DNA of 64,000 nt from Shinisaurus crocodilurus. Its lineage: Eukaryota; Chordata; Lepidosauria; Squamata; Shinisauridae. This document shows, piece after piece, positions 11,216 to 21,998 of the stretch; the first letter of the stretch is position 1, and every line of letters starts with the position of its first letter. The stretch spans positions 158,937,278-159,001,277 of the forward strand of contig CM037879.1 in the NCBI GenBank assembly GCA_021292165.1, written 5' to 3'. The notes under the pieces were generated by a model. The model was given only the letters and a program-made list of their open reading frames with translations, was not told the DNA's origin and ran no database searches. The translations under genes and the position numbers were made by a program.

Positions 11216-11690
11216 GGCATTTTTTTAAATTAGGGTGGAGGGTGCAATAGAAGATACGACATTTCTGTCCTGAGTGTGTGATGTGTGTGTTTTGGGGGTG
11301 GTTTTGTGTGTGCGTGCGTGCGTGTGTGTCTGCTTTTGTGGATCTCTCCCCACCCCCCTCACCCCACCCATCCTAACCCCCTGCTTTGCACTCATGATCT
11401 TGAAGGTGCATGCCTCAGTTTGTCCTTTCTGTTCTGTGGACTGTTGCTGTAGCAGACAAATGTAAGTTCAAAAGAGTGCTTTGCTTGAAATAGTATGGGT
11501 TAGAGACCGCTGCCCCCCCAACTACCTGCTTTGAACTCATAATCTAGCCGGCTCTGCCCACCATTAGCTATCCTGCCCTCTGCCCCACCAGCCCCAATGG
11601 GCGCCACCAGCTGCCACTGGTTCCCAGACTAATGAATAAACATTGTTACATCCTGAGTTCTAGAAAAGATGATCCCAATAACGGGCACAC
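11216..11690. other. GT-rich simple repeats, otherwise unassigned
   Basis: 11272-11335 contains irregular TG/GCG repeats. No gene seen. Confidence 0.45.
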
Positions 11691-11960
11691 CCGATCATTA
11701 GGCAGAGTGAGGCGGCTGCCTGAGGATGCTGGTAGGGGGAGCAGCAGTGGCAGTGCCAGTGAAGTGTTGGGAGGACGGAACTGTGTATGCCACATGGCCT
11801 GGCCTGCATCCGCTCAGCTACCCTGAAGTGTGGTGGAGTCAGCCTATGTTTAAGTAAGATTCAACCACCAGTCAGTCAGTTTTGGTATGTGGAATGGGTT
11901 GGGGGCAGAACATTGCCCTTCCCCACAGGCAGCAAAATGTCTCGAACCAACCTTGAATTA
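11690..11960 (+). repeat. Fragment of a hAT-type repeat
   Basis: 'ATTAGGCAGAGTGAGGCGGC' followed by 'TGCCTGAGGATGCTG' is the left-end motif of a common lizard hAT-like repeat; 'ACAGGCAGCAAAATGTCT' near 11926 resembles its other side (compare 48355-48400 on the opposite strand). Target duplications were not found. Confidence 0.4.
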
Positions 11961-13535
11961 TCCCGTCATACAGCCTCAAAACGGCATTGGTCTTAACAGC
12001 ACATTGTTTCATTTGTTCCCCAACCCCCTACACTGTTCTCCTCGGTGCCTCAGCCGCACCTCTCACGCCCCACCCCATCTTCACTTTTCCCACTGTGCAT
12101 TTTTTTTCCTCTATGTCAACTGAACACACCTGTCTGACTCTGGAATGACCTGGAGTGGTTGGTGGGGGCTGATGAGGAAGCAATGACTGAAGGCAGATCT
12201 AAAGATTACAGTTAACCTTTCGTTACCTCCGAAATTGCTAAATAAATAAATAAATAATCTTAATGGAGAAAATATATCATTTGCCTGTCCGGACTAATGT
12301 CTGGAACTAAGTTGTACTTTCTTCTTTCTCATCTAAATAATCCACCATCTTGAAAGAGATTGCAGTTATGTCAAGGGAGACCTTATGTTTGTCTTGGCCT
12401 GTTCTCATACGCATGAGACTTAAGGCAGCTCTTGCTGCAGCTGATATTGTCATGTGTGGAATGACAAACCTACATTGGACTGGATGCTTGTTCACATTAC
12501 AAATGCCTCTCTCTTCTGTGTCCAACAACTGGACCTTAACATAAATGAGCAGGAGAAAGAATTCAAGGTGATTTAAACTTCATGTATGAAAACATTCATG
12601 GACCATGTGTGCCCTTGTGTTTCACCATGACTGAATAGCATTATTCTCCTTGGAGCAATAACAATGTGGCTGGGAGAACCCCAGACTGACATCACACTTG
12701 CCTTGGTGTGTTTCGTACCTGGTGCAGTCACCTCATGTTTACCCCCTGCCTGCAAAGTCAGCATATAGGTTGAAGAGGGACAGTGCAGACAGTATATTGT
12801 ACCAGAAGCTGAGCCGATCCTTGAAAAATGCAGATGCCACCTTTTTCTTTTTGTAGAAAAGGGTGTGAACACAAATCTCATTTCCAGCAACAAAAGGCAA
12901 CATACCAAAAGCAAGAGGCAATGACAAATTCTTGTGGTTGCCAAAAAATGTCTTGAAAAATTCCCAAATGGGTTGAGTAGACTGTACTGCTTAAGTAACG
13001 ACACCAAATCACAAGGGACTTCACAAATGTGTGTAGGTCTGTCTGATCACACGAGCTTGGCTACTGGAAAGAGCCATTTCGACTATCATCCATCTTTACA
13101 CTCCTTGGATCAAATTGATAAATTTGCAGGATGCCCTCTTCCTGCCTTTATTATATTTAATGCACTTGTGGAATAGTAATGTTAACCATCTTTTTTGGGG
13201 GGTTAGAATTTGGCGTGGTGGTGTTAGAAAGAAATGGAGAAAGGAAGGCAGAAAAGTATGTTTCACTGAAGTCAGGTCACACATTTAGCTACCAGTCATC
13301 AAGTGACCAGCAAGAATGTTATCCAGCAATTGCATGCATGTGTATGCAATTGTAGTAATTACTACCACTGTAGTAATTCTAATATGGCAATGCAGGGAAG
13401 CAACATCAGTGGCTGCTGTACAATTATAGCAGGAAGGTGCAATTGTGCTCATGTCCTATTGATGGGTTTCCCCTAGATATTGAGTTGGATACTGTGGGAA
13501 ACAGGATGCTGAACTACATAGGCTAGGGGTATTGG
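11961..13535. other. No gene proven; one unexplained minus-strand frame
   Basis: Mostly unassigned. On the minus strand a frame open over about 12739-12927 encodes a peptide (LPLAFGMLPFVAGNE...KKKKVASAFFKDRL...) that looks less random than its surroundings but matches nothing I know. A (TAAA)n tract sits at 12239-12257. Confidence 0.3.
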
Positions 13536-13539
13536 ACCT

Positions 13540-13678
13540 GAAGGCCAAATTCCATTTCAGAGAAGCTCTCGGGGGCTGCATTCCAGTAGTGGGTGGGGCC
13601 AAAGGCAGAAGGGGCAGGGCCAAAATACCAGCATATTTTAACTTAAATCTCTTGCTGCCAGTCACTAAGCCTTAGGAT
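13540..13678 (+). repeat. Fragment of the 57657-57992 hAT-MITE family
   Basis: Shares 'CCAGTAGTGGGTGGGGCCAA', 'CCAGCATATTTTA' and 'CTCTTGCTGCCAGT' with 57710-57815, in the same order. It stops at 'GCCTTAGGAT', where the next element begins, so it seems to have been cut by that insertion. Confidence 0.7.
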
Positions 13679-13780
13679 CAGGGGCGATGCTAGGTACCAA
13701 AAAGATCTGGGGATCAGGCCTACAAGACAGACCAAAAAAAAGCACAAATTTGCATATGCTAATTTACATATGCTCTAAAG

Positions 13781-13861
13781 CAGTGTTCTCCAACCTTGGG
13801 TCCCCAGATGCTGGGAGTTGTAGGCCAAAAACATCTGGGGACCCAAGGTTGGAGAACACTG
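13781..13861. mobile_element. hAT MITE (81 bp) with perfect 8-bp target duplication
   Basis: Near-palindromic: left arm begins CAGTGTTCTCCAACCTTGGG, right arm is its complement ending GGAGAACACTG. Flanking octamers CTCTAAAG are identical at 13773-13780 and 13862-13869, the hAT hallmark. The same family occurs at 58045-58160 (fuller copy) and as a half copy near 50606-50676. The centre retains 'CTGGGAGTTGTAGGCC'. Confidence 0.93.
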
Positions 13862-13866
13862 CTCTA

Positions 13867-13869
<3 letters not shown>

Positions 13870-13931
<62 letters not shown>

Positions 13932-13934
13932 TGT
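13870..13934. repeat. (CT)n(GT)n microsatellite
   Basis: A CT run of about 44 nt passes into a GT run of about 20 nt. The peptide of repeated SL followed by VCVCV at 13687-13938 is its translation. Confidence 0.95.
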
Positions 13935-14245
13935 TTAAAGGGCCTTGTCTCCTAAGGACACCCCTATTTGTAAAAAGGGATGTATGGATAGAGGAGAGGG
14001 AAGGCATTTGATTTCAGAAAAAATACTCAGGCAGAAAGATTCAAGGGCTGGGGAAGCAGCAGGAGGTGAAGCACATGTGGGCAAAAAGCCAGCTAATCCA
14101 GGGGGATCCGATGCAGCAGAGATCATCAGGGCCCCTGTACTTTTATTTCAGCAAGTGCCTATGGACAGCAGGGTGGTGGGACAGAGGGCCTCCCAAAGAT
14201 TTGGGGCTCCAGCCTTAATGGACCACCCGCTAACAATGCCTCTGC

Positions 14246-14667
14246 CCCTAACAGGGCCCTTCTTATGTTCTCATACAAGGAACTGAGGCAAATCTACACT
14301 AGAGCCCCTTTCGTTAATCAGGGAGCTCTGCATTGGAATTTATGCAAAATGCATTCACCACTGTTGGGGCACATGCTGATGAATACAGCGTGTTGAAAAC
14401 GTGATCTTGCGTCACACACAAATGCAATTGCAGGAGAAGGAGGAGGAGTTTGAAAGGTGATGTGTGCAGGGGAAATGGCTCTTTATGAAATAGGGGTTTA
14501 TTTTGGGTGTTCTTTTGTTTATCTATGCACAGGCATGAATGAGTTTAAAAATAAATAAAAACAAATTGACAGCTCCTCCTGCCCCTCACAAAAATCATGG
14601 AGAAGGGGATGGGAAGAGGCAAGATGGGGGAGGCTTTGTTGCTGCTGCCGCCGCCATCCTCCCACCT
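14246..14667. other. No feature recognised
   Basis: Unassigned sequence with a short trinucleotide run (GCTGCTGCCGCCGCC) near 14639. Confidence 0.4.
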
Positions 14668-15287
14668 CCCATGGGCAGGGCCGGATTAAGCTAGGGGCTG
14701 TTGGAGCGGCAGCTCCAGGCCCTTAACAGAAAATAGGCCCGCAATTATAGGGACACGCGGCGATTTTCCCCCCCTTCGGAGTTAGCTCTGATCGTTATCA
14801 TTCAGCATAATTAATGATTTTTTCAAGATTAGAAAGGTGTTCTAAGCACATCTGCATTACAGGCTTGAGGCAAGACCTAGCAAGAACTGTTGTTCTCAAA
14901 TTAGCATTTCAGTAGCTTTGCATTTCAATCACTGTTACTACATTTCTTTGTGAGAACTTCTAGCACATGGGGGGCTTGCTAGGGTCTGTAATATTCAGAT
15001 TTAGAAGGGACCTCTCTCTCCAGCCTCGAGCAAAAGATCTTTCTGATTCGCAGCTCAATTGTTCAAATGCTAGTTTAACAAAAAAACAAAAACAAAGCAA
15101 CAAGAACAACACAATTATTCTTGGTCAAGCAAAGCTTCCTGGCTTTTTGTTGTGGCTGTTTTTTTTTTTTTTTAATAAATAATTTGGGGGAAATTGGGAA
15201 GACCCTTACTGATGAGCTGCAGGAGTTTTTGAGTTTTTGCTCCGTCAAGCGACCCCTCCCTGCCCACCCGCCTCCAAAATCTCCACC

Positions 15288-15366
15288 ATGACTTCTGTTT
15301 GCTATGGGACAAACCTCTGGGATGGTCTTTACCTGCCGCTGGTCCTGATGGCCCTCCTCTGCACAG
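15288..15366 (+). other. Candidate first coding exon: start codon, signal peptide, splice donor
   Basis: ATG in a strong Kozak setting (CTCCACCATGA) opens a frame of 26 codons beginning MTSVCYGTNLWDG and ending LPLVLMALLCT, then one base before a canonical donor CAG|GTAAGG at 15367. It looks like a secretory signal peptide: hydrophobic core LYLPLVLMALL followed by C-T-G, ended by a phase-1 intron, the arrangement typical of secreted and immunoglobulin-superfamily genes. Upstream 15235-15285 could be a short 5' UTR. I do not recognise the gene. It lies between the ends of the 14676-17883 hAT, so it may be a captured host fragment. Chance resemblance is possible. Confidence 0.4.
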
Positions 15367-15797
15367 GTAAGGTTCAAAAGTTTGACTCTTTTGATCTGCA
15401 AGTTCTCCTCCTCCTTCTCCTTTTTTTCCTGTAAAAGGGCTTTCCCTCTTTTGTGAGCCAAACTGAACGTAAGGGCTGTGTGTTTGTGGGTGTGGGTGTC
15501 TGCCTTTTGGGGGTGTTGATCCTCCTGCCGCCTGCAAAATGTCACCTGCTTGGCTAATACTGTGTGTGTGTGTGTGTGCACGTGCACTTTCATGGGGAAT
15601 TGTGTGGCATTTTAAGTTTTATTTTGAAAAACCCCAGAGAACAGAGTTCACCAAATATCCCTCTTGGATATTTTGGACTACAGTTCTCATTTGCCTCAGG
15701 CAGCATGGCCAGTGGCTGGGGAAGATGGGAGCTGGGACCCCAAACATTTGGAAGGGCCCCGGTTGGGGAAGACTGCCCTAGAGGTTAAAAAACGTGG

Positions 15798-17383
15798 AGG
15801 TACTTATCATCAATGATATGTGATGAGTTTATTGAACTGATTGGTCAGCAAGTGCTGCAGCAAATCATAAACGAGATAAAAGAAGCCAAATATTATTCAA
15901 TTTCTGTTGACTCCACCCCTGACATAGCACATTGTGATCAACTAACAATTATATTTCGCTATGTACTACCTAGTGGTCCAGTGGAGCGTTTTACGAAATT
16001 CATTCCAATGCACGGGACACACTGGTATGGAGCTAGCAAACATTATTTTGCAGTTCATGGATGAAAATGGAATTTCCATCAAAGACTGCAGGGGTCAGTC
16101 TTATGATAACGGATCTAATGTGAGTGGCAAATATAATGGTATGCAGGCCTTAATTTGGGGGGAAAAACCCACTTGCTGAATACATTCCTTGTTGTGCACA
16201 TTCACTTAATCTTGTTGGACAAAATGCCGTAAACAGCTGTCCAGTTGCAGTTTCGTTCTTTAATTTTGTGCAGCAGTTGTATTGTTTTTTTTCTGCTTCA
16301 ACTCATCGATGGAATCTGTTAACAGATAGTTTCAAACTATGTGGTATACCGACATTAAAAAGGTTATCTGATACACGTTGGTCTGCTCACCATGATGCTG
16401 TGAATGCCTTACAAAAAGGCTATAGTACTATCAGAGATGTCCTTTCAAATATTATGAATGATGAATCCACAAAGGGAGAGGTCTGTTTACAAGCAAAGGG
16501 CCTAAATAATGTCATGGATCAATTGGAAACTGGAATAATGATTGTTGAAGTATGGTCTGTCATTTTACCAAGGTTTCACAGAACCAGTCAGTGTCTCCAA
16601 GATGCAAAATTAGATCTGCATACAGCAACAGACATGCTGAACTCTCTAAAGGATTTTGTGCAGTCTCTCCGTTCTAGATTCTCTGAATTTGAACAGCAGG
16701 GTAAAAATATTTCCGGCTGCGAGGAGTACCAGCTACAATGTGGAAGGAAAGTGAAAAGAAATAGGAGGTGGGACTATGGTGATGCAGAAGATGCTAATGC
16801 TGATATGACACCCTCTGAGAGGTTTAAAGTGCATACCTTTTATCCTATAATTGACCAATTGACAGAATCACTGAGGCACAGGCAAGCAGCATACAATATA
16901 ATTCAAGAAAGATTTGGATTTCTATCAGAAATATGCACTCTAGCAGCTGATAGTCTACGTTCCAGAGCCACTACACTAGTGTCAAAATATCCTGAAGATC
17001 TTGAACCCCTGTTTGCAGACGAAATTGTACAGTTTTCATCTATTTTCAAAATGTACCAATCTTCCACTGCAAATCAAGACACTCATGGGAGTCAAGAAAC
17101 ATAAATGTACAAGTTTATGATTGCACAATCTCTAGTCGGTGCATTTTCAAATACATTTGTGACCCTCCGCATGTATTTGTGTTTAATGGTCAGCAACTGC
17201 AGTGGTGAGCGTTCATTTTCAGCATTAAAACGTGTGAAAAATGAACTAAGGTCTTCCCTGGGTCAGGAGCGTTTAAATGCGCTCTCTCTGTTGTGCATTG
17301 AAAATGGTTTGCTGAACGAGCTTAATCTTGATTCTACAATTGAGGAATTTGCAAGTAAAAAAGCAAGAAAAGTTAATGTGTAA
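15798..17383 (+). pseudogene. hAT transposase pseudogene (ZMYM1-like / DUF4371 type)
   Basis: Remnant of a hAT transposase, the DDE-type enzyme that cuts and pastes the element. The surviving part runs from RYLSSMICDEFIELIG through the first catalytic Asp region (YYSISVDSTPDIAHCDQL, about 15892-15945), the second (GQSYDNGSNVSGKYNGMQ, about 16093-16146), the C-x-H segment (PCCAHSLNLVGQNA), the LSDTRWSAHHDAV RW box near 16357-16395, and the C-terminal dimerisation block SNCSGERSFSALKRVKNELR (17190-17249), ending KKARKVNV. Frameshifts near 16060 and 16165 and a stop at 17102-17104 break it. The N-terminal zinc-finger portion is absent. Confidence 0.88.
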
Positions 17384-17539
17384 TTTTATTTTAATCTACC
17401 AGCTTGATTCATTTAGTTTAAATGCAGGTTAGAGTTCAGTGAATAACCTGTTTGTGTGTTTAAAACTAGTGGTTGCTATTTATTTCAAGAGTTACTCTCT
17501 GCACCATAATCATAACGCAGGCTGTATTGATTATGATGC

Positions 17540-17542
<3 letters not shown>

Positions 17543-17580
<38 letters not shown>
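17543..17580. repeat. (ATA)n microsatellite
   Basis: About 12 copies of AAT/ATA inside the 3' non-coding part of the hAT element. Confidence 0.95.
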
Positions 17581-17581
<1 letters not shown>

Positions 17582-18387
17582 TTAAGGAACAAATTTTTAT
17601 GAGCCAAACATCATACACTTATATTTAAATTGTTTATATGGTTTATGTTTATTTAAAAATGGTTGTTGTGAATGTTCTATTTATAACGGTTTTATTGAGT
17701 TAACAAGCTTATTGTTTACAAAAAAAGAAATATTTTCAATATGTTTCTGTTTTGGCACTTTAATGGTAATTAAAATATTTAATTTGTTTTAATATAAAAT
17801 TGCGTCTTCATTTTATTTATTTCCATAGAAAGGCCCACCAAAATCCTCAGCACCAGGCCCGTAATGCTCTTAATCCGGCCCTGCCCATGGGGTGAAGCCA
17901 GCAGGATCAGTACCCCCATTCCCATGCACCCAAAAGTAATGGTGAGGCCATTGAAATAAATGTGATTTACTTCAGAGTAAGGCCATTGAAGATAATGTGA
18001 TTTGCTTCTGAGTAGATATGCATTTTGGCTAATTTTCAGCTAGTTGTTCTTTGACCCAAGTGGATGAAAGGGGCATTCCAAACTTAATTTTTTTCAAAGG
18101 GGAGGGGAGAAGAAGCATTTACTCAGAGAAGCTGGGGAGGGAGGGAAAGGAGGAGTTGCTGCTGTTTTGCAAAGCCCCTGATAGGATACTTCCTCTTCGC
18201 TTTGGGAAACAAACACAGAATGTTCCCCACCCCTCAAAAACAATTGGCTAACACAGGCAACAACAGCGCCCAGTGAGCACACACATAGCCACATACTGTG
18301 ATAGTGAATCGCAATAACAAGAAAAGTCGTAATAAAAGTAGTCCAGGAAATTACTGAAGAAAAGGAGAACAAGAATGCAAGAGAAAC

Positions 18388-18998
18388 CAGGGCCGGTGCA
18401 AGGCAGTTTGGTGCCCTAGGCAAGATCAGATATTTAGCGCCCCCCCTTCCCACTTGAGCCCTCCCTCCCTCCAGCCCTATGCCCATTATGCATGATCCGC
18501 ATTCACACACACACCCTTCCTCTCCAGTCCTAAACATGTTGTTTCCAGCTCCATCGAGATCAAGGGGGTTTACTTCCATGTTCTTTCCACAGGCTTCATT
18601 CAGCGGCCCCCGTCGGCTGCTGCCACTGCCGCCACTCCTCCTCTCACCTGCGTTTCTTTGCTGCCGTCCCCCTGTCGCTTCTCTTCCAGCTCTTTGCCAG
18701 CTTCGCAGCCTGCCGCCTATCTCCACGCTGCCTGCACGCTCACATCAAACTTTGTTTCCCTGCCCAGCCGCCTCTCTTTTCTCCTCTCCTGCCACATCAC
18801 GGGGGACACACACACACACACACACACACATTATTAACTGCCTTCTCTTTCTCCTTTGTCTCGATCGATTTGCTTCAAAAGTGGGCTCAATTTCCAACTT
18901 TTTAGCGCTGTATTTTTTTTCCAAGGCATTTCTGGTGCCCCCTTTAGCCCGGCGCCCTAGGCAGCTGCCTAGTTGGCCTAATGGTAGCACCAGCCCTG
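18388..18998. mobile_element. Non-autonomous hAT element, 611 bp, perfect 8-bp target duplication
   Basis: Left end CAGGGCCGGTGCAAGGCAG, right end GTAGCACCAGCCCTG; the octamer AGAGAAAC is exact at 18380-18387 and 18999-19006. Both ends match the short copy at 38974-39135 and the ends at 45112 and 53744. The middle (about 18590-18830) is GC-rich unrelated DNA with a (CA)n tract at 18809-18830. On the minus strand a splice-donor-like CGCAG|GTGAGA occurs at 18648/18647, downstream of a 26-codon open stretch. There is no transposase; the probable source family is the one with coding remains at 53308-53487. Confidence 0.92.
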
Positions 18999-19006
18999 AG
19001 AGAAAC

Positions 19007-19656
19007 GCAACCAGAATGGAAAAGTGTGCCTTGCAAGTCACAGAGGCGATCCAGTACTTGAATAAGCCTAAAGTGTAGATTCCTCCCCCCCCCCCCCCGG
19101 AAGCCAAATGTGGTCAACCAACAGCTTGCAAAATTTTAGTGACAAAATTGTAGAGACAAATCCTTGAGCAACAAGAAAAGTTAATCTCACACAAAATGAC
19201 ATCTGGCTGAAGATCTATAAGTGCTCAACCTCTTGGAAGAGGCAGTTCCTGCTAATCTTTATGACAAATATACACACAACAAGCCAGCCCACCCCATAAC
19301 TGTTTGCCACTTTATAAATGCAAGTTGGACTTTAGCTGACCTTTTCAATAGGTAGCCTTGGATTTGTACAGCAACTGCACTGCATGGCCCTTTTGCAGCC
19401 TTCGATGACAGAAAGCAGAACTGATGGTTATCTCAGCAGTGGCTACATGTCAAATTTGTTAGCCTTGTTTGGATTTCACAGTATTGACACCCCTTGTTTC
19501 CTGCTCGGAGAGGTCAGCTGAAATTTCCCTCTGAAGTTTAAAGGATCCTGAAAAAAAAGAAGAAAAGGGAAAAAAAGGAGGCCAACTACAACACTAACAT
19601 GGTTTTAAAACCAAAGTGACCACCCAAAGGCAAAGGAAAGTATCATTAGGGAAGAA
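19007..19656. other. No feature recognised
   Basis: Unassigned, with a poly-C run at 19084-19098. Confidence 0.4.
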
Positions 19657-19825
19657 TAACGATGAGTCTTGTGGCACCTTAAAGGCTAAGAAATTTAGCC
19701 TGGCATAAGCTTTCGTGGGCACTGAAAGTTTATGCCAGAATGAATTTGTTAATCTTTAAGGTGCTACAAGACTCTTCGTTGTTTTTGCTGCAACAGACTA
19801 ACACAGCTACCCCTGTGGAAATTAT
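19657..19825. repeat. Palindromic amniote interspersed repeat
   Basis: 'GAGTCTTGTGGCACCTTAAA' (19671) and 'TTTAAGGTGCTACAAGACTC' (about 19756) are inverted arms; the inner arms include 'GGCATAAGCTTTCGTGG'. It ends with 'TTTTTGCTGCAACAGACTAA' and 'CACAGCTACCCC'. This is a widespread reptile repeat; partial copies occur at 868-975, 23305-23375 and 49715-49740. Confidence 0.8.
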
Positions 19826-20634
19826 CGTAGGTGCCTATGGACAGCAGGGCGGTCCATAAGTTATAGAAACAGCTTTGAAAAGGCTAATTCTTCTCCCCTC
19901 CCCCCCCACCTTTGCTCCTCTGAAGCTAAGAGGAAATGCTTCTCTGGCGAATCAATCGTATTTTGAAGGTTGTTGCAAGAACTTACCAGTTAATTGGCAG
20001 GGTACCTATATAAAATATTAGAAATAACTGTTTGTCAGAGTTGTGCAGTTTCAATTTTGAGATCAATAGATTTTTTTAAAAAGTTAGCAATGGCATAAAT
20101 TAAACGTTTCATAGACCACGTCCTAAAAATGGACAGTTAATAGTTTTGGTTCCATTGATTTCAGGGCAAGAATGAACGAGACACTTCAGTCACTCCCACT
20201 GAAGTCAATAGGACTTCGAAGAGCTTAACTCTGGATACAGCTGGGTGTCTACGAATGTAGAGGATGCCAGCATTAGAAGGCATGCATGGTTTGCAGGAGG
20301 GGTGTACATGGGTTTGGGGGCATGCGCATGAGTATTAGCACGTGCCACAGCCCATACACATCACTTTTATTCTATTGGTATAATAGCAGTAAAAAGAGCT
20401 TTTGGAATCCTGAGTCTGGGAGTGTTCTCTCTCAAGTTTAAAATAATACAAACAACATGACATCTGTAACACTCGGAGCTCGGAGGATAACAAGCATCCT
20501 ATCGAGGGTGGCAAGAGCACGAGGCGAAGGTCGCCTCTGTGCGTCTCCCACCCTGTAAAAGAATTAGACAGCCAATTTCGGCCATGTAAGTCTTTTGCTC
20601 CAGAGCGTGAGGAGGAGAGGCTGAGGCACCGCCA
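19826..20634. other. No gene recognised
   Basis: Unassigned sequence. 20165-20250 contains 'GAAGTCAATAGGACTTC', the core of the dispersed '(A)AGT.CCATTGA..TCAATGGGACTT' repeat common here. Confidence 0.4.
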
Positions 20635-20642
20635 GGAACTTG

Positions 20643-21050
20643 TAGGGATGTGCCACGAACCGGGGGGGGGGGGGGCTCTCGCCTCTCTGCTGACTCGCCT
20701 CTCTGCTGGCTCGCCCAGCCTTGATCTTCTGAGCGGCGCGGAGCAGTTCTCTGCGCCACTCGATCTGCCGGCGCTGGTCCTGTCGCGTCACATCCCGGAA
20801 GTGACGCGACAGGGACTCTGCGCAGGCACAATACATTGTGCGGGGGTCCAGCGCACCTGCGCAGGGTCCTGTCGCGTCACTTCCGGGGCCGGATGTGATG
20901 CGACGGGACCTGCGCCGGCGGCTCGCTGCAGAGAGGCGAGCCGCTGCCGGAAAAGGTAGGCCTGTAGGCCCGCACGAGCCCTGCGCGGATGTGAGCGGGG
21001 CTGATTTCAGCCTGCTATGCCCGCGTGGGGCGAACAGTTACATCCCTAAC
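20643..21050. mobile_element. GC-rich hAT-like element
   Basis: Ends 'TAGGGATGTGCCACGAACC' and 'GAACAGTTACATCCCTA' are short inverted repeats of the lizard 'TAGGGATGTGCACGAACC' hAT type. The interior holds inverted CpG-rich segments: 'GTCGCGTCACATCC' opposing 'GGAAGTGACGCGACAGG' and a second set near 20870. The motif 'GCGCGGAGC..TTCTC.GCGCC' is shared with 5850-5877 in the TA-flanked element, so the two share GC-rich cargo. No clean 8-bp duplication. Confidence 0.65.
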
Positions 21051-21998
21051 TGGTGGCGTTGGTCTCTTCCCCTCCCCGCCCCGAGGAACTCCCACAGAAA
21101 TCCAGCTCTGAGGTCGGTCTTCTGCCCTCAGAGCCGCAGCTGGTGCAGTTGTTTCCGTACCGGCTGTGCGGGTGGAGGGAGGGCATTCTGAGCCCAGAGT
21201 CCCAGCTCTGACCTTGGAGTGCATTTCTGAGGTTGGAGCTGGGATTCCGACTTCTGTGACCATCTAGACTCTGTCTAGCAGCCATAAGATTGCGCCCTGA
21301 CAGCACAATCCTATACTTGTCTTTTCAGGAATAAATCCGATTAAGTGGGTATAGGATTGCAGCCTTAATCCTCCCCCTTACTCCATGACGGTGTCAGTGA
21401 TACTCCTGATACATGCTTGTATTCATATTTTTGTGTTCTTTGCAATGCAACAACCATAAGATGTGCTCTATGTCCCTTGTGGGGTGGGGGAGATCCATAC
21501 CCCTCCACGCAACACGAATGAGCCTTCATAACAGGTTCTGCTGAGCTCTTCCATGCCTTTATTTGTTTGTTTTGAATTCGTATCCTGCTGTCTCCCCAGA
21601 GTGGCTAAACCGCATGTCGTAAAAAAGGGAAAAGAAACAAAAGCAAATTGAAATAACCTGATTCCAGCTAGACAAAGGCTGCATCTCATCATCAATAACC
21701 AGAGGCCGCGGGGAATTAAAAGAGCTCAGCATAGCTGGCATTGTTTATGGTATCCAAGAACCTGATCAGATGCACAGCCACACTCCTCCTCTTTCATCTC
21801 GCAGACAATCCCAGGAGTACAGAGAATCTGCTTGTTTTTCAGTGATGGAACCTCAGCGGCTTCAGAGAGTAGTGTTCGCTTTGAAAGGCGCACCGCAGCA
21901 AATATACACCAAGAGGAATCAGATTCCTGGCGGGATGCTAGCTGGGGCATGGCTGGTATGAAGAAAGGTGGAACAAGGCGGCTTTTTAACCTCCAGAT
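21051..21998. other. No gene recognised; one dispersed-repeat fragment
   Basis: 21300-21365 reads 'CAGCACAATCCTATACTTGT' to 'GGGTATAGGATTGCAGCC', a fragment of the reptile repeat also seen near 31100, 49612, 50145 and 57486. The rest is unassigned. Confidence 0.5.

Larger units (their letters stand above)
13679..14245 (+). mobile_element. Internally deleted copy of the 39973-41918 hAT-like element
   Basis: The left end 'CAGGGGCGATGCTAGGTAC' matches 39973 on; the right part from 'GGACACCCCTATTTGT' (13958) to 'CTAACAATGCCTCTG' (about 14243) matches 41628-41918. The 1.6 kb between is replaced by short unrelated sequence, a nested hAT MITE and a microsatellite. Target duplication not conserved. 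Confidence 0.65.
14676..17883 (+). mobile_element. hAT transposon, 3.2 kb, with perfect 8-bp target duplication
   Basis: Terminal inverted repeats CAGGGCCGGATTAAG (14676) and CTTAATCCGGCCCTG (ending 17883) match over 15 bp. The octamer CCCATGGG is duplicated exactly at 14668-14675 and 17884-17891. The element contains a transposase pseudogene on the plus strand (15798-17383) lacking its N-terminal part. In place of that part lies about 0.8 kb of DNA not expected in a hAT, with a signal-peptide-like first exon (15288-15366) and a MITE-like snapback (about 15655-15780). CCCATGGG is itself palindromic, which slightly weakens the proof, but TIRs and octamers agree. It is dead as a source of transposase. 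Confidence 0.92.

Noticed and set aside
20643..21050. Perfect 8-bp target duplication for the TAGGGATG element
   Set aside because: Flanks GGAACTTG and ACTGGTGG do not match; only a shifted 6 of 7 match is possible.
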